A stretch of DNA of 64,000 nucleotides from positions 124,001-188,000 of the forward strand of contig JAPNXP010000001.1 of NCBI GenBank assembly GCA_028753945.1, in the 5' to 3' direction. The DNA is from Hexactinellida sp. DTS-2022. Taxonomy: Eukaryota > Porifera > Hexactinellida. The translations under genes were made by a program, and so were the position numbers. Shown in pieces: positions 62,157-64,000 of this stretch. How positions within the stretch are numbered: the first letter of the stretch is position 1; each line of letters opens with the position of its first letter. The notes below the pieces were generated by a model, which searched no databases, was not told the DNA's origin, and saw only the letters and a list, made by a program, of their open reading frames with translations.

Positions 62157-62594
62157 CTGATACGTTATTCTAGCTAGAAATACAGATTACAAAGTATACT
62201 ACTTCCTGAAGTTAATTTAAATTATACCTAATATTTGGATTGAGATAAGCAGTGTATAAATATTGGACAATTGGTATAAATGTGCAAGCAATTTGCATGT
62301 AAAACTTAGGCTATAAATTCGATAAGAATGAGAAGTCCTAACAAAGCACCTTACAAATTAGGAATATGGAAAGTCAAATTAGGAAATATTATATGGAAAG
62401 CCAAATTAAATACAACTTTCCTATTTCTCAATAGTTCGATCCCATTTGTGATAACTCTGGAAATGTGCAGGCCGACTAATCTATTCCTTAATTGAGTTCT
62501 TAAATATGGAAAGCTACAATACACATTCCGCAATAATATAATGCCAGATATTCAAATAGATTAAACTTGTTCTCTTATAAAACTGTTAGACTTA
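62157..62594. other. spacer or intron
   Basis: 438 bp, AT-rich, between the apparent end of the PTB-to-FERM gene and the calmodulin-like stop. It may be an intron of the former if more FERM-coding exons lie downstream. Repeated AATATGGAAAG motifs at 62363-62515. No exon recognised. Confidence 0.5.
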
Positions 62595-63080
62595 TTAGCT
62601 GGGATCCTCGTCTGTATTGAGCATCATGTGAATGAATTCTTTGTAGTTAATCTGTCCGTCTCCATCTTGGTCTGCCTCTCTAATTAAATCCTCGATTTCT
62701 TCCTCGCTGAATTTCTCTCCAATCTGTTTGAACATTTGCTTTAACTCTTCAGTTGTAATGAACCCATTCCCATCTCGATCCAGCTGCATGAACAGGTCCA
62801 TTATCTGCTCCCGCCAGTTGGACTCGTTTAATCGCTGAGTAGCAAACAGAATGAATTCATCTTTGTCCACTCTCCCGTTCTCATCAACATCCATCTCGGT
62901 GTATAGCGCTGTCAGTTCGTCTTCAGTTGGATGGTAGCCCATCCCGGACAGGAAGGAGGCCATCTCCGGGATGCACAGCTCGTCCTCGTTAGCCTGTATC
63001 GCCTCGTTCACCTCCTCCACTATCAATTTATTATCTCGTAGCTGCGACATCACTGGTTTGAATTTGGGGGCACTGGCCAT
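62595..63080 (-). CDS. calmodulin-like EF-hand protein (single exon)
   Basis: 161 aa, intronless, AT-rich. Four EF-hand units; loops 2-4 are canonical (DVDENGRVDKDE, DRDGNGFITTEE, DQDGDGQINYKE), while loop 1 (around QANEDELCIPEM) has lost the calcium ligands. The C-terminal half is close to calmodulin (FITTEELKQMFKQIGEKFSE, LIREADQDGDGQINYKEF) but the first 70 residues diverge and there is a 15-residue basic N-terminal extension. Centrin and troponin C are less likely because of the missing Lys-rich tail and the calmodulin-like last lobe. Expected role: three-site calcium sensor of unknown target. Confidence 0.85.
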   Translation of the reverse strand: MASAPKFKPVMSQLRDNKLIVEEVNEAIQANEDELCIPEMASFLSGMGYHPTEDELTALYTEMDVDENGRVDKDEFILFATQRLNESNWREQIMDLFMQLDRDGNGFITTEELKQMFKQIGEKFSEEEIEDLIREADQDGDGQINYKEFIHMMLNTDEDPS

Positions 63081-63312
63081 CTTTACAACTGATTGCTATT
63101 TAGTAGTATTAGTATAATTATCATTTAGTTTAACTGTGTTCGATCTCGAATAGAACTTGATACAGTTGTCACATTAACTATTAAATATATAAGCATATAT
63201 TATATTTTAATCAACTCTGAACAAGCAATTTGAAAAAGGATTAAGTTAATTAAGTTATCGTATAATATGCAACGAAATAAGCGCAGAATACAAATGCTCT
63301 ATGAATCAGTTT

Positions 63313-63984
63313 TCAAAGCGGAGGATGAATATTGACGTGTCCAGGTAGAGGCAACGGTTGATTGCAGTCTTCCTTTTGCATTGCGTTAGCATACAAAGAT
63401 CGATTGAAGTATTTATTCTCTAAGGTAAAAGAGGAAACTGTTTCCTTGTTATGAATTTTTCCGTTTACAGTTATTCGCCACATAACACCATCAATTCCTG
63501 AAATGGATAGCCATAGGTCATCTTCTGATTTGAACTCGTAAAACTCACTCTTTTCTAGAATCTTGTATTTTGTACCACACATTGAGGTTAGTTTTATGTT
63601 CTGACTCCCGTGATTGAGTATTATCAGTTTGTACGAGTTAGATTCCAATTTGAACTTAATAATAAACTGTTGCCCAGATACGTGTTGATCTTTTATAAGG
63701 ACATGGACATCCGTTAATCGTCGTCCGAAAATGATCAATTCTGTTAATCCGAGTGGAATGTTATAGAACGGACACATGTAGTTCAACAGGAGTTTCAGTT
63801 CGTTAGAGATTGACGAGATATCAAGGCCACTCACCAAGTGGGTGCCTATAACGCACCTGAGATCTGAATTATCTGGGCTGGGCGCTGGTCTCGGGGGCGG
63901 GGGCATTACACCAAAGGGCTCTTCCGCGTGATTCTGTAGCGAGTCATAGGGACCCAGTGTAAGGTTATAATGGTCAGATGACAT
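63313..63984 (-). CDS. orphan protein (single exon)
   Basis: 223 aa from ATG 63984. The N-terminal 40 residues are Pro-rich (PFGVMPPPPRPAPSPDNSDL). The rest appears as alternating beta strands (ELIIFGRRLTDVHVLIKDQH, GQQFIIKFKLESNSYKLIIL, DLWLSISGIDGVMWRITVNG). I do not recognise a family. The gene ends 16 bases from the window edge, so an upstream coding exon joined to this one cannot be ruled out. Confidence 0.55.
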   Translation of the reverse strand: MSSDHYNLTLGPYDSLQNHAEEPFGVMPPPPRPAPSPDNSDLRCVIGTHLVSGLDISSISNELKLLLNYMCPFYNIPLGLTELIIFGRRLTDVHVLIKDQHVSGQQFIIKFKLESNSYKLIILNHGSQNIKLTSMCGTKYKILEKSEFYEFKSEDDLWLSISGIDGVMWRITVNGKIHNKETVSSFTLENKYFNRSLYANAMQKEDCNQPLPLPGHVNIHPPL

Positions 63985-64000
63985 GGCCGCTATATTCGAT

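Overview
The window is nuclear DNA of a compact eukaryotic genome, most likely an early-branching animal. It carries animal-type genes: a DAPP1-like SH2-PH adaptor, a YTHDF-type m6A reader, KDM3 and KDM5 demethylases, TMEM41B, NUP58, MED4, and the ciliary genes IFT121/WDR35 and EFHB. All introns found by reading are GT-AG; in the minus-strand IFT121 gene nearly all are about 50 nt. Genes occur about every 2.7 kb, exons are GC-rich and spacers AT-rich. A compact sponge genome (for example a glass sponge) would fit, but the sequence alone does not settle the species. No tRNA, rRNA or CRISPR was recognised.

Layout. 1-13.5 kb is a minus-strand block: GMP reductase, a PH-Costars-LIM protein, PMS2, IFT121 (11 exons), and a YTHDF-like m6A reader. 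13.5-20 kb holds a DAPP1-like gene (+), TMEM41B (-), and repeat-rich spacers with foldback elements. 20-31 kb holds an orphan coiled-coil gene, a nest of transposon remnants, an NUP58-like nucleoporin with almost no FG motifs, and a triple calponin-homology protein with a C-terminal membrane anchor. 31-46.6 kb is a tight plus-strand run: KDM3, YARS2, MANBAL, SC5D, MED4, a DUF4476-like CAAX protein, KDM5. 46.6-47.8 kb is a spacer that contains, on the minus strand, a complete type III hammerhead ribozyme motif (47127-47178). 47.8-52.2 kb holds EFHB, a coiled-coil orphan and NIF3L1. 53.1-62.2 kb is one plus-strand gene of about 28 exons encoding PTB, ankyrin, armadillo-like, RasGEF_N and FERM domains; a FEM1-like ankyrin gene lies antisense inside one of its introns. 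The window ends with a calmodulin-like gene and an orphan, both minus strand.

Functional themes. No operon logic is expected. Themes that recur are chromatin and transcription (KDM3, KDM5, MED4), RNA and nuclear transport (YTHDF, NUP58), cilia (IFT121, EFHB), lipid and ER membrane biology (SC5D, TMEM41B), and actin or small-GTPase scaffolds (PH-Costars-LIM, triple-CH, PTB-ANK-ARM-RasGEF_N-FERM, DAPP1). At least six families of short inverted-repeat elements populate the spacers and introns, several with two or more copies inside this window. The strongest unexpected items are the hammerhead ribozyme and the multidomain PTB-to-FERM gene.
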